Of a DNA stretch of 64,000 bases, positions 1 through 8,787 are shown in pieces. The notes below the pieces were generated by a model. That model was not told where the DNA came from, did not search any database, and saw only the letters and a program-made list of their open reading frames with translations. Numbering within the stretch: position 1 is the stretch's first letter; each line of letters opens with the position of its first letter. This DNA is from Saprospiraceae bacterium (GTDB lineage: Bacteria > Bacteroidota > Bacteroidia > Chitinophagales > Saprospiraceae): positions 124,001 to 188,000 of the forward strand of contig BQJU01000002.1 in the NCBI GenBank assembly GCA_021604865.1, read 5' to 3'. The translations under genes were made by a program, and so were the position numbers.

Positions 1-1496
1 AAGAATCTATGATCACACCCGCCTTTGATTGGGAGATGGTCAGTTGTGGTGATACCGCCATTTTTCAGTTGACGGATCAATCCCAAAACCTGCAAAGTAA
101 TATTGTCGGATGGCAATGGACCTTGGTGGATACCCCATTTTCTGACGAACAAAATCCATTGCTCTATCTTACCGAAAGTGGAGCATACGAAGTAACTCTG
201 TCAATTTTTTCAGATGATGGTTGTGAGGATCAGATTACGGAAATTATTGAGATTCAATTGATTGATTTGCCACTTCCCGATTCTATACTAATTTGTGAAG
301 GCGATTCCCTTATACTCAACCCGAATGGCGACCCAAATTTGATGTATACCTGGGCCCCTGAATCCCTGTTTCTGGATGTCAATGCGGTCAGCCCTGTGGT
401 ATTTCCTACTGAAGACACAGCTTATAGTGTACACCTCACCAATCCTGTTACAGGCTGTGAAGTAGACCGCAATATTATGGTGTCTATCAATCCGATTTTT
501 GACTATCAGTTGACAATGGACACCTTGAATTGTAACCTTTCAGGTGATTTGGCCGTTACCAGTCCTGAATCGCTTGACTATCTATGGGCAAACGACCCTG
601 CATTTGCAGATATCGTTGGTAATGTGGCTATTGTGCCGGTAGGTTTCAGTGGAGCACGTACTTTTTATCTCCGGATGACTGATGAGGTGGGGTGTGTGAT
701 AGAGGACAGCCTGACCTTGATTAATGGAGGTTTTGCCATCAATGTTCCCTCTGTGAATATGTGTCTGGGAGATACAGCTATGTTACATGCGGTGGATGAT
801 TTCAACGGCCCATTGACGTATATCTGGACATCAGCAGCTGAAATTCTCAGTGATCCGACGGCTGGAGAAATAATGGTGAGCCCGGCCCAAAACTCAATTT
901 ATAACCTCGAAGCTTTTAATGAATTTGGCTGCAGCGCCACGGCATTGGCAGCGGTAAGTGTGTTTGAGTCTGGTGTTACAATTGACATTTCGGCAGATCC
1001 CGACACCATTTTTTTTGGTGAATCTACCCAATTAATCGCCACCGAAAATCTAGATTTTATCTACAATTGGATGCCTGAGGGGAGCCTTAGTGATCCCAAT
1101 ATTTTCAACCCATTGGCAAGCCCGGAAGAAACGACTACCTATACCCTTATTGTCACTCAGGGCAATGGCTGTGGGAACCAGGCGTTGGTCACTATAACAG
1201 TGCTTAACCCCAATTGTACCGAACCTCACATATTCATTCCCAATGGGTTTACCCCAAATGGTGATGGGCTAAATGATGAACTGGAAGTGTTTGGCAATTC
1301 CATCGACGAAATGTACCTCGTTATTTATAATCGCTGGGGGCAACAGGTTTTTGAAGCCCATTCTCAGGCAGAGAAATGGGATGGTACTTTTGAAGGGAAA
1401 GCTTTAAGCCCTGATGTTTTTGGCTATTATTTGCGGGTAAACTGTTTTAATGGAGAGGAATTTTTTAAGAAAGGTAATATTACATTGATAAAATAA
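1..1496 (+). CDS. T9SS type B (CHU_C) sorting-domain protein, 5' truncated by the window edge
   Basis: C-terminal 495+ residues of a large secreted or surface protein. The reading frame is open through base 3 upstream of the first ATG (position 9), so the gene almost certainly begins outside the window. The body is a series of beta-rich Ig/PKD-like segments with regularly spaced cysteines. The last ~90 residues form a gliding-motility-associated C-terminal domain: IPNGFTPNGDGLNDE, then IYNRWGQQVFE, then WDGTFEGK and a final GNITLIK. That domain is the known type B signal for export by the type IX secretion system and attachment to the cell surface. Cargo function is unknown; an adhesin or matrix protein is plausible. 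The next gene starts 14 bases after the stop, suggesting co-transcription. Confidence 0.9.
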   Translation, partial: ESMITPAFDWEMVSCGDTAIFQLTDQSQNLQSNIVGWQWTLVDTPFSDEQNPLLYLTESGAYEVTLSIFSDDGCEDQITEIIEIQLIDLPLPDSILICEGDSLILNPNGDPNLMYTWAPESLFLDVNAVSPVVFPTEDTAYSVHLTNPVTGCEVDRNIMVSINPIFDYQLTMDTLNCNLSGDLAVTSPESLDYLWANDPAFADIVGNVAIVPVGFSGARTFYLRMTDEVGCVIEDSLTLINGGFAINVPSVNMCLGDTAMLHAVDDFNGPLTYIWTSAAEILSDPTAGEIMVSPAQNSIYNLEAFNEFGCSATALAAVSVFESGVTIDISADPDTIFFGESTQLIATENLDFIYNWMPEGSLSDPNIFNPLASPEETTTYTLIVTQGNGCGNQALVTITVLNPNCTEPHIFIPNGFTPNGDGLNDELEVFGNSIDEMYLVIYNRWGQQVFEAHSQAEKWDGTFEGKALSPDVFGYYLRVNCFNGEEFFKKGNITLIK

Positions 1497-1510
1497 TTGA
1501 AAAAGGATTC

Positions 1511-3409
1511 ATGAAATGTTTACACGCCACGATGCTATTGGTGACCATTTTATACTTTGGTAAATTAAATGCTCAAACGCCCCAATTGCGCTGGGGGAAA
1601 GTCTCTGATGCTGAATGGGAAATGACCTATTGCGATTTTGACTCCGCTGCACCTGCCATAATCCTGTTGGATAAGGGATTAATCACTTTTGAGGGAAGTA
1701 CTGTAAATATTGAAAGGCATCGCCGTATAAAAATTTTTTCTGAAGAAGGGTTTGATTATGCCAATATAGAAATCCCCTTTTATCATCGGGATAAAAATGA
1801 ATGGATAACGAATTTTTCGGCCCATACGCTCGTCTTGGGCTCCGATGGTAAAGTGGAAAAGATAAAGGTAAAAGATGAGTACACGGAACAAAGGGATGAT
1901 TTTTGGTCCAAATTCAAATTTGCCTTTTCCGCAGTTGGAAAGGGCGTTATTATTGAATATAGTTATCGACATGTAACGAAAAACTTTTACTTCCTGGAGC
2001 CCTGGGAGTTTCAGCAGGAAATTCCTGTATTGCATAGTGAATTGAATGTCATCATTCCAAATTGGCTCAATTATTCTTTTCTGCTATTTGGCAAACAATT
2101 ATCTGACAAATATGGCGATGAGAGCCGGACCAAATGGGTGTTGGAAAAACAGCCGGGTTATAAGGATGAGGCCTTTGTTTACAATCCCAAAGATTACATC
2201 AACCAGATTCAATTCCAATTACACAGTTATTTCAACGGGAGTTCCCGGATAGAGGTGCTGCGCAGCTGGGAGCAACTAGGGAAAGAAGTCTCCGATGAAT
2301 ATCGATCATTTTTCCGGCAGGCCGCCCGAAAAAGAGAAAAGTTTCAAGCTGTAACAGCAGAAAAAGAGACTGAATTGGACAAAGCTAAGTCCTTATTCAA
2401 TTATTTTAGAAAGGCATATCAATGGAATGGCTATTTTTCTATTTATCCCAAACGGGGACTCGATGAACTATTGGAAACAGGTAAGGGATCATCTGGCTTG
2501 ATCAATCTTTGGCTGATTGGTGCTTTTCGGGCCATTGGGATGGAGGCGGACCCTGTTTTGATCAGTACCCGCTTTAATGGTAAAGTGGTGAAAAATTTTC
2601 CATTATTGAGCCAATTTAATACGGTCCTTTGCCGGGTAATTTGTGATGGAACGCCTTATTTGTTGGACATAGTGGAGCGGGGTGGCAAACTTCCCTTTGA
2701 CCTATTGCCGGTGACGGACCTCAACTATAGTGGATTAGTTATTACAGAAGATTCAACCAGTTGGATTGACATTAACCCGATAGTCGACTCTAGAAAAATC
2801 ACCTTGGTGGAACTGAATCTTGGGGCAGGGACTGGCAAGTTAGCGAAAAAATATAGGGGTTATCCTGCCGCAGAAAAGAGGCAGCAACTAATTCTTGGTG
2901 AAGAATCCTTTCTGGCTGAGGGAGAACATGTAGAAGCAGGACTAGGTCAAACATTCGAACTATCAGAACAACAAGTAGATCATCTGGAAAATTTTGAAGA
3001 ACCATTGAAGATTGTCTACAACCTGAAAGCAGTACCCTTAAAAGATAATAAGACGATTTATTTCACGCCATTTAGCTGGAGCAACTTGCAGGAAGTAAAA
3101 TTTAAAAAGAAGGAACGTGATTTTCCGGTTGAATTGGAATATCCATTTTCAGATCAGTTATCTTTGTCCATTACTGTTCCTGAAGGGTATGTGCTGGAAG
3201 AGGCCCCTAAGGACATATTATTAAAGCTGCCCGGAGATGCTGGACAGTTTATCTATAGGGCAAATAATATGGGGCAAAAGTGTTTGATTGACATAAGATT
3301 GAAAATAAATGAGGTTTATTTCGTTCCGGAAATGTATTTTCACCTCAAAGAATTTTTTGAACTGATCAAAGAAAAAATTAGTGAATCCTTAGTATTTAAA
3401 GCTCTCTGA
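1511..3409 (+). CDS. DUF3857 / transglutaminase-like exported protein with lost catalytic cysteine
   Basis: A 632-residue protein with a signal peptide ending near LNA-Q (residues 1-22). Residues ~45-230 match the DUF3857 beta-sandwich (RHRRIKIFSEEGFDYANIEIPF is the typical opening region), and residues ~280-420 match a transglutaminase-core fold (KGLDELL-like helix, then the LINLWLIGAFRAIGMEADPVLIST stretch). In relatives the helix begins G-N-C-A-D-I-N, where Cys is the nucleophile; here the same place reads G-S-S-G-L-I-N (S327/S328), so the domain is probably inactive. The last ~200 residues form a DUF2569/DUF3858-like beta domain. Probably periplasmic or outer-membrane facing. Co-directional with the T9SS protein upstream. 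Exact role unknown. Confidence 0.8.
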   Translation: MKCLHATMLLVTILYFGKLNAQTPQLRWGKVSDAEWEMTYCDFDSAAPAIILLDKGLITFEGSTVNIERHRRIKIFSEEGFDYANIEIPFYHRDKNEWITNFSAHTLVLGSDGKVEKIKVKDEYTEQRDDFWSKFKFAFSAVGKGVIIEYSYRHVTKNFYFLEPWEFQQEIPVLHSELNVIIPNWLNYSFLLFGKQLSDKYGDESRTKWVLEKQPGYKDEAFVYNPKDYINQIQFQLHSYFNGSSRIEVLRSWEQLGKEVSDEYRSFFRQAARKREKFQAVTAEKETELDKAKSLFNYFRKAYQWNGYFSIYPKRGLDELLETGKGSSGLINLWLIGAFRAIGMEADPVLISTRFNGKVVKNFPLLSQFNTVLCRVICDGTPYLLDIVERGGKLPFDLLPVTDLNYSGLVITEDSTSWIDINPIVDSRKITLVELNLGAGTGKLAKKYRGYPAAEKRQQLILGEESFLAEGEHVEAGLGQTFELSEQQVDHLENFEEPLKIVYNLKAVPLKDNKTIYFTPFSWSNLQEVKFKKKERDFPVELEYPFSDQLSLSITVPEGYVLEEAPKDILLKLPGDAGQFIYRANNMGQKCLIDIRLKINEVYFVPEMYFHLKEFFELIKEKISESLVFKAL

Positions 3410-3472
3410 AATTTTTAGCAGACAAAGGCAAGGCAAAATTGTCAGAGAGGAGTATTTTAAAAAAACATAGTT

Positions 3473-4579
3473 ATGCAAAAAGCAACTTACTTAATTTATT
3501 TCCTTCTTTGTTTCTTCGTGGGAACGCAGCTTTCCGCACAGTATGTCTTTACTTCAGATCAAACACTGGATTGCACCGATATAAAAAGCCAGGACAGGAC
3601 AGGAACCTGTTGGAGCTTCTCTACCGTTTCCTTTTTGGAATCGGAGTTGATCCGCATGGGCAAACCGGCGATGGATTTATCGGAGATGTATTTGGTGCGA
3701 ACCACTTATCAGGATAAGGCACGCAATTATGTGTTGCGTCAAGGCAAGGCCAATTTTAGCCAGGGTGGTTTGTCCCACGACGTTATGCGGGCTTTTCGCA
3801 TGGGCGGTATCGTGCCGGAATCCGTATTTTCTGGAAAAATTGACGGCGCCAGCATTCATGACCATTCCGAAATGGAGGCAGTCATGAAAGGTATGTTAGA
3901 TGCCCTGGTTGGGCGTAAAAAATTGGGAAATAAATGGCCTGTGGCATTGGATTGCATCCTGGAAACTTATATGGGTAATGCCCCGGAAACATTTACCTAC
4001 GACGGGAAAGATTATACACCACAGACCTATGCTAAAAGCCTGGGCATCAATGCCGACGATTATGTCTCATTGAGTTCCTTCTCCCACCACCCATTTTATG
4101 AAAAATTCATTTTGGAAATTCCCGATAATTATTCCAATGGTAGTTATTACAACCTGCCCCTGGATGAATTACAAGCCATTGTCGACCATGCCCTAGCCAA
4201 AGGATATACTATTGCCTGGGATGGCGATGTTGGAGAAAGCGGATTTAGTGCCAGTAAAGGCATGGCAGTAGTTGCTGATGCTGGCTTTGAAGGCAATTTG
4301 TTTGAAAACCCCATAAATGAATTGCAAGTAAATCAACAAAATAGACAAGAGCAATTTGAAAGTTATGCCACCACTGATGATCACCTGATGCACCTGACTG
4401 GTATTGCTCATGATCAGAATGGCACTAAATATTACATTACCAAAAATTCCTGGGGAGAAATCAGCCCTTACAAAGGCTTTTTGTATATGTCTTCTTCCTA
4501 TTTCCGACTGAAGACAGTAGGTGTTATGGTCCATAAGGATGCCATCCCGAAGGATATTGCTAAGAAAATATTGCCTTAG
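3473..4579 (+). CDS. C1-family cysteine peptidase, bleomycin hydrolase / aminopeptidase C-like, exported
   Basis: A 368-residue papain-fold peptidase. A signal peptide (MQKATYLIYFLLCFFVGTQLS, cleaved near A22-Q23) suggests it acts in the periplasm or outside, unlike cytosolic bleomycin hydrolases. The catalytic triad is intact: Cys46 in GTCWSF, His307 in MHLTGIAHD and Asn325 in KNSWG. The long insert between Cys and His (DALVGRKKLGNKW, LDCILETYMGNAPE, FSHHPFYEKF) is typical of family C1B rather than plain papains. Predicted job is trimming peptides for nutrition. ATG at 3473 is preceded by an A-rich stretch. It stands alone, followed by a strong hairpin. Confidence 0.9.
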   Translation: MQKATYLIYFLLCFFVGTQLSAQYVFTSDQTLDCTDIKSQDRTGTCWSFSTVSFLESELIRMGKPAMDLSEMYLVRTTYQDKARNYVLRQGKANFSQGGLSHDVMRAFRMGGIVPESVFSGKIDGASIHDHSEMEAVMKGMLDALVGRKKLGNKWPVALDCILETYMGNAPETFTYDGKDYTPQTYAKSLGINADDYVSLSSFSHHPFYEKFILEIPDNYSNGSYYNLPLDELQAIVDHALAKGYTIAWDGDVGESGFSASKGMAVVADAGFEGNLFENPINELQVNQQNRQEQFESYATTDDHLMHLTGIAHDQNGTKYYITKNSWGEISPYKGFLYMSSSYFRLKTVGVMVHKDAIPKDIAKKILP

Positions 4580-4621
4580 AATTTCGTACAAACCAATTTT
4601 TTTCTTCAAAACTGGGAGACT

Positions 4622-4656
4622 ACCACTTTCCAAATCTTCCCGATTTGGAAAGTGGT
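4622..4656. terminator. Perfect 15-bp hairpin downstream of the C1 peptidase gene
   Basis: ACCACTTTCCAAATC (4622-4636) and its exact reverse complement (4642-4656) flank a 5-base loop TTCCC. No T-run follows on either strand, so it may act as a weak or factor-assisted terminator or as an mRNA 3'-end stabiliser rather than a classical intrinsic terminator. Confidence 0.6.
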
Positions 4657-4820
4657 GTATATCACCCGAGGCTATTAGTGATTTCTTGATTGGTTATGGT
4701 GGCCAAATGAATTGAACATCTAGGAGGATTTTGATTCAACTGTGGCGTTAAAAAATGAGTTTTTATAATAAGGGTTGATGAGGTACGTTCAACTGTTATC
4801 CCAGAAACAGCTAATAACTC

Positions 4821-5420
4821 ATGAAAAACCTGCTACTTACTTTCCTTGGCATAATGTTTTTTTTATCGACCTCACTTGCACAAAACTATATTGGTTTGGC
4901 GGGAGGAGGAGGAACGCCCAACAAAATAGGTTTACGGTTGAGTTTGCCGGTAAATATTCATCTGGCAAAATCATTAAGCTTTCAGCCAGAATTAGTCTAT
5001 GTAGAACACAATACTTCCCATATTTTGCGTAAGCTTGGTCAGAAGGACTATCGGTCCTCACAGGCGGCTTATTTGGCTGTGCCCTTATTGTTGAAAGCAG
5101 CCGTTGAATTTGAGAAATTAAACTTGTTTGTACTCATTGGTCCCCGTTTTGCCTACGGCATTCGGCTCAGGGCCAATTATTTAACAGATACCGGCTTTTT
5201 TCGCGAAAAACTGAAATTTCAGGATGTAGAATTGCAGCGTATTGATCTGGGAGTCCTCCTGGGGGTAGGTCTGAAAAAAACCATCAACAACAATCGGAAA
5301 ATATTTCTTGATTGTCGCTATTATCTTGGATTAATGGATATTGATCTGGATATTGATCGTGTTGTTTTTCCAGAAGGCTTTTTTGTAAATATTGGGTTGT
5401 TGATTCCGATAGATCAATAA
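4821..5420 (+). CDS. Outer-membrane beta-barrel protein (porin/PorT-like family)
   Basis: A 199-residue protein with a clear signal peptide (MKNLLLTFLGIMFFLSTSLA, then Q). The mature part is a chain of amphipathic beta-strands rich in alternating hydrophobic and aromatic residues (LSFQPELVYVEHN, LNLFVLIGPRFAYGIRL, FLDCRYYLGLMDIDL) ending in a strand, as in the Bacteroidota outer-membrane beta-barrel family. The motif LLIPI near the end is consistent with a C-terminal strand. Specific cargo or partner is unknown. It converges on the regulator gene that starts at 6949 with only 23 bases between stops. Confidence 0.75.
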   Translation: MKNLLLTFLGIMFFLSTSLAQNYIGLAGGGGTPNKIGLRLSLPVNIHLAKSLSFQPELVYVEHNTSHILRKLGQKDYRSSQAAYLAVPLLLKAAVEFEKLNLFVLIGPRFAYGIRLRANYLTDTGFFREKLKFQDVELQRIDLGVLLGVGLKKTINNNRKIFLDCRYYLGLMDIDLDIDRVVFPEGFFVNIGLLIPIDQ

Positions 5421-5443
5421 AATACCAAGCTTGCTTGGGGCAA

Positions 5444-6949
5444 TCAGCCCAAGCCCTCCTTTTTACCCATCAATTTGTCTAATTCAATTTTCATTTTGGC
5501 CTTGTCTTTTTTTCGCTTGAGCGCAATCGGAGGAGCTGCCCGGGCGCCACAATCGGGAATAGAACAGCGCTCACAGGTGGTGTGTACATCTTTTACAGAG
5601 AGGTCAGGATCTTCCAGAAATGGAAATAGGCGGCGCAGTTTATCGTTGATGAGTAAGCCAATAGTAACGCTATTGCTATAAGCAACATCACGGCGACTAG
5701 GTTTAGCCATACACAAACAAAGGTAGGCATTTGGAGTACCCCAATATTTTGATATTTGTGCGCCGGCAATCGGGCCGCTGGCTCCTTCAATGCTTTGAAT
5801 AGCGCTGAGTTGGCGAATCAGGCTGATGGATATCCAGCGTCGGCAATAGTGTTCATCGAGTTGGTTGGCGTGCGGATCGTGCAATTGTGATAGATGCATC
5901 TCCTTGGTCATAATAAATTTTTGCATTTCAGGTCCTGTGTAAAAACGCAAAAAGAAAAGCTCTTGAATATCAAAGTGATGTGGGAAAATATTAGCTAATC
6001 GTTGCAATAACATTTCCGGTGTAACATCGTAGCGGTCGAGTAGGGCAGTAAAAGCGGGAGTATCCCATTTCTTCCATTGCGACATGGCTTCAATTTCCTG
6101 GATCATGGCACGTTCATCCATCAACAGGGCTACCGAAAAATAGGATGCCCGAAAATTATGTAGGAGCTTATCAAAAGAATCTACCTCAATCATTCGGGTT
6201 TCAAAGGGGCGTTCTTTTAGGTTGAGAAATTGGAAGCCAATTTCTTTGGCAAGCAATAATCGTTCCTGAGCAGAGCTAAACTGCTGATTGAGGTACAAAA
6301 CCTTTTGCTCCGGAACAAAAAGGGAGCGGACTTCTTCTAAAACAGAGCGCTGCGCCAGGTATTCACGATCTACCCGGATGCCATAGTCAAGCAGCAATAC
6401 CTCTTCCAGCATTTCCGTAGAAGGAGTCGTCGCATCTTCCCATTGATGTTTGCTGCGGAAATCCCGAACGGCTAATTCAATGTCTTCGAAATAATTGTTT
6501 TGCAAATCCTGGTAAGAACGTAATGCCGCTTTATAAAAATCTTCTCCCTGAAGATGATAATTGCGGGTAATCTTTAGGACTGTACTAACAAATGCATTGA
6601 CTTTGTCAGGTGCTAATGACAACAATCCTAATAATTTGGGCGTATTGATACCAAATAATTCAAGTGGGAAAATTTTCAAAAAATCAGATTGCAAGAGGTC
6701 AACAATCGGTTTCAATCGTTTGTCCGCTTCCAACGATACCAGGTAATTATAATCCGTGTCAAGGGATTTGGCTAGTGCGAAAATTTTGTCCGCCTTGGGG
6801 TACTTTTTCCCCTTTTCAATATTGTGCAAATAAGATATCGCCAAACCTGTCCTATCCGATAACTGTTGATACGACAGTTTTTTTGCTCGCCTTAGAAAGG
6901 CCACTTTTAAGCCAAAGATTAATTTGATGGTATCGGTTATTTTTAGCAT
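5444..6949 (-). CDS. XRE-family short-chain acyl regulator (RamB/PrpR/ScfR type)
   Basis: A 501-residue transcription factor. Residues ~10-65 are an XRE helix-turn-helix (LSYQQLSDRTGLAISYLHNIEKGKKYP). The middle corresponds to the ImmA/IrrE-like region of this family, but the HExxH zinc motif is absent (KEIGFQFL). The C-terminus carries a cysteine cluster C459-x2-C462-x4-C467 followed by RAAPP, the hallmark of RamB/PrpR-like regulators of acetate and propionate metabolism. A mycobacterial relative is reported to bind an iron-sulfur cluster there. It lies divergent from pckA with 147 bases between the starts, so it likely controls pckA and itself through the palindrome at 6987-7009. Full length; well supported as a family call, target inferred. 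Confidence 0.85.
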   Translation of the reverse strand: MLKITDTIKLIFGLKVAFLRRAKKLSYQQLSDRTGLAISYLHNIEKGKKYPKADKIFALAKSLDTDYNYLVSLEADKRLKPIVDLLQSDFLKIFPLELFGINTPKLLGLLSLAPDKVNAFVSTVLKITRNYHLQGEDFYKAALRSYQDLQNNYFEDIELAVRDFRSKHQWEDATTPSTEMLEEVLLLDYGIRVDREYLAQRSVLEEVRSLFVPEQKVLYLNQQFSSAQERLLLAKEIGFQFLNLKERPFETRMIEVDSFDKLLHNFRASYFSVALLMDERAMIQEIEAMSQWKKWDTPAFTALLDRYDVTPEMLLQRLANIFPHHFDIQELFFLRFYTGPEMQKFIMTKEMHLSQLHDPHANQLDEHYCRRWISISLIRQLSAIQSIEGASGPIAGAQISKYWGTPNAYLCLCMAKPSRRDVAYSNSVTIGLLINDKLRRLFPFLEDPDLSVKDVHTTCERCSIPDCGARAAPPIALKRKKDKAKMKIELDKLMGKKEGLG

Positions 6950-6986
6950 AAACGAAAATAGTGAAATTCTTGAAAAAAAATAAGTT

Positions 6987-7010
6987 AGAGAAATTTTCTC
7001 TAAAAGAGAA
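6987..7010. promoter_or_regulatory. Palindromic candidate operator between the ScfR-type regulator and pckA
   Basis: AGAGAAATTTTCTCT (6987-7001) has 7-base arms around a single T. It is followed by AAA and a third half-site AGAGA (7005-7009), giving three alternating AGAGAA half-sites. It overlaps where the minus-33 element of the pckA promoter should be and lies just upstream of a TAACTTAT-like element for the opposite gene, a good place for a shared repressor or activator site. Binding by the adjacent regulator is inference. Confidence 0.5.
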
Positions 7011-7016
7011 AACCAT

Positions 7017-7024
7017 TAACTTTG
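7017..7024 (+). promoter_or_regulatory. pckA promoter, minus-7 element TAACTTTG
   Basis: An exact match to the Bacteroidota TAnnTTTG element, giving a transcription start near 7029 and a leader of about 67 bases. No good TTG occurs 19-20 bases upstream; that place is occupied by the palindrome, suggesting a regulated promoter. Confidence 0.6.
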
Positions 7025-7096
7025 CCCCTACATTAGACTATTACCAAGTAACAACCAAATTAAACCGCACTGTTTCGGTGCAGCAAAAACAGCAAT

Positions 7097-8707
7097 ATGG
7101 AAAAGTTCGGCATTAAAAATCCGGCTGCCAGCCTGGAAAACCTGAAAATTAAAACCAACAAACAAACCCACTGGAACCTCAGCCCGCAGGAATTAACCGA
7201 AGCAACCATCAAAAAAGGGCAAGGTGTACTTGCCGATTCCGGCGCCTTAGCCATTGAAACCGGTAAATTTACTGGTCGGTCCCCTTTGGACCGATTTATT
7301 GTCAGAGACGAACTGACAGAAGACACCGTTGATTGGGGACATATCAATTTGCCATTTGAGGCAGCAAAATTTGATATGCTACATGCTAAAATGGTAAGCT
7401 ACCTGGCTGACAAAGAACTTTATGTTCGTGATGCCTATGCCTGTGCTGATGAGGATTACCGGCTCAATATTCGGTTGGTTTCGGAATATCCCTGGTCGAA
7501 TCAATTTGCCTATAATATGTTTTTGCGGCCCACTGAAGCCGAGGTACTAAAATTTCTTCCGGAGTGGAATATCATTTGTGCTCCTGGTTTTTTGGCTGAC
7601 CCTGCTGTTCATGGTACCCGTAAAGGCAATTTCGCCATTCTGAATTTTAGCAAAAAAATGATCCTCATCGGAGGAACGGGTTATACAGGGGAAATCAAAA
7701 AAGGTATCTTCTCTGTGCTCAATTTTATTTTACCTCTTCAGCATAAAGTGCTGTCTATGCATTGCTCCGCCAATGTTGGTGCCGAGGGAGATACAGCAAT
7801 ATTTTTTGGCCTTTCCGGCACAGGAAAAACTACCCTCTCTGCTGATCCTGAACGTGGATTAATTGGAGATGATGAGCACGGTTGGTCAGATAAAGGCGTC
7901 TTTAATTTTGAAGGCGGCTGTTACGCCAAAACGATTGACCTTTCTGAAGAAAAAGAACCAGATATTTTCCGAGCCATCAAACACGGAGCGATCCTGGAAA
8001 ACATCGTTTTTTTACCTGATACCCGCACCCCGGATTATACGGATAGCAGTATTACTGAAAATACCCGGGTTTCTTATCCCATCCACTACATTGCCAATGC
8101 GGTAGAAGGATCTCAGGCGGGCCATCCGCAGCATATTTTTTTCCTGACCTGTGATGCTTTTGGTATTCTGCCTCCGATCTCTCGACTGACAGCGGAGCAG
8201 GCGATGTATTACTTCATTTCAGGGTATACCGCAAAAGTTGCCGGTACTGAAGCAGGAGTGGAGGAACCACAAGCTACTTTTTCCGCTTGTTTTGGTGCTC
8301 CCTTTATGCCGTTACATCCGACTTATTATGCTGAAATGCTCGGCAATAAAATGAAAGAACATCAGGTAAAAGTCTGGTTGGTTAATACAGGCTGGATAGG
8401 TGGCGGGTATGGCGTAGGACACCGCATTAAGCTGAATTATACCCGGGCCATGATTACCGCAGCCCTACAGGGAAAACTCGATCAAGTTGACTTTCATATT
8501 CATGAAGTTTTTGGGCTCGAAATGCCCGAAAGTTGTCCCAATGTTCCCGATGAAATACTGAATCCACGTGCTAACTGGATAGACAAGGATGCTTATGATC
8601 ATAAAGCAAATCAACTGGCGATGGCCTTCAATAACAATTTTAAGAAATTTTCAGAAAAAGCCAGTGAAAGTATTCGTTTGGCTGCACCGGCAGTACTCGT
8701 GAACTAA
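7097..8707 (+). CDS. pckA: Phosphoenolpyruvate carboxykinase (ATP)
   Basis: A 536-residue cytosolic enzyme converting oxaloacetate plus ATP to phosphoenolpyruvate, ADP and CO2, the first committed step of gluconeogenesis. Visible motifs: GRSPLDRFIVRD near residue 60 (oxaloacetate-binding region), the kinase-1a P-loop GLSGTGKTTLSAD near residues 237-249, the metal-binding GDDEHGWS just after it, and NTGWIGGGYGVGHRIKL in the C-terminal part. Length is normal for the ATP-dependent family. Monocistronic, with its own promoter, and ended by a terminator. Divergence from an acyl-metabolite regulator suggests induction on acetate, propionate or amino acids. Confidence 0.97.
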   Translation: MEKFGIKNPAASLENLKIKTNKQTHWNLSPQELTEATIKKGQGVLADSGALAIETGKFTGRSPLDRFIVRDELTEDTVDWGHINLPFEAAKFDMLHAKMVSYLADKELYVRDAYACADEDYRLNIRLVSEYPWSNQFAYNMFLRPTEAEVLKFLPEWNIICAPGFLADPAVHGTRKGNFAILNFSKKMILIGGTGYTGEIKKGIFSVLNFILPLQHKVLSMHCSANVGAEGDTAIFFGLSGTGKTTLSADPERGLIGDDEHGWSDKGVFNFEGGCYAKTIDLSEEKEPDIFRAIKHGAILENIVFLPDTRTPDYTDSSITENTRVSYPIHYIANAVEGSQAGHPQHIFFLTCDAFGILPPISRLTAEQAMYYFISGYTAKVAGTEAGVEEPQATFSACFGAPFMPLHPTYYAEMLGNKMKEHQVKVWLVNTGWIGGGYGVGHRIKLNYTRAMITAALQGKLDQVDFHIHEVFGLEMPESCPNVPDEILNPRANWIDKDAYDHKANQLAMAFNNNFKKFSEKASESIRLAAPAVLVN

Positions 8708-8730
8708 CTTTAACTTAAAACCAAATTAGG

Positions 8731-8770
8731 GAACAGCAGAGCCTCAGTTAATGGTGGCTCTGTTGTTTTT
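8731..8770 (+). terminator. Intrinsic terminator of pckA
   Basis: The stem CAGAGCC / GGCTCTG (8737-8743 and 8756-8762) is extended by a bulged AACA/TTGTT pairing and followed by TTGTTTTT. Confidence 0.75.
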
Positions 8771-8787
8771 CTTGTCCAAACAGGTCG

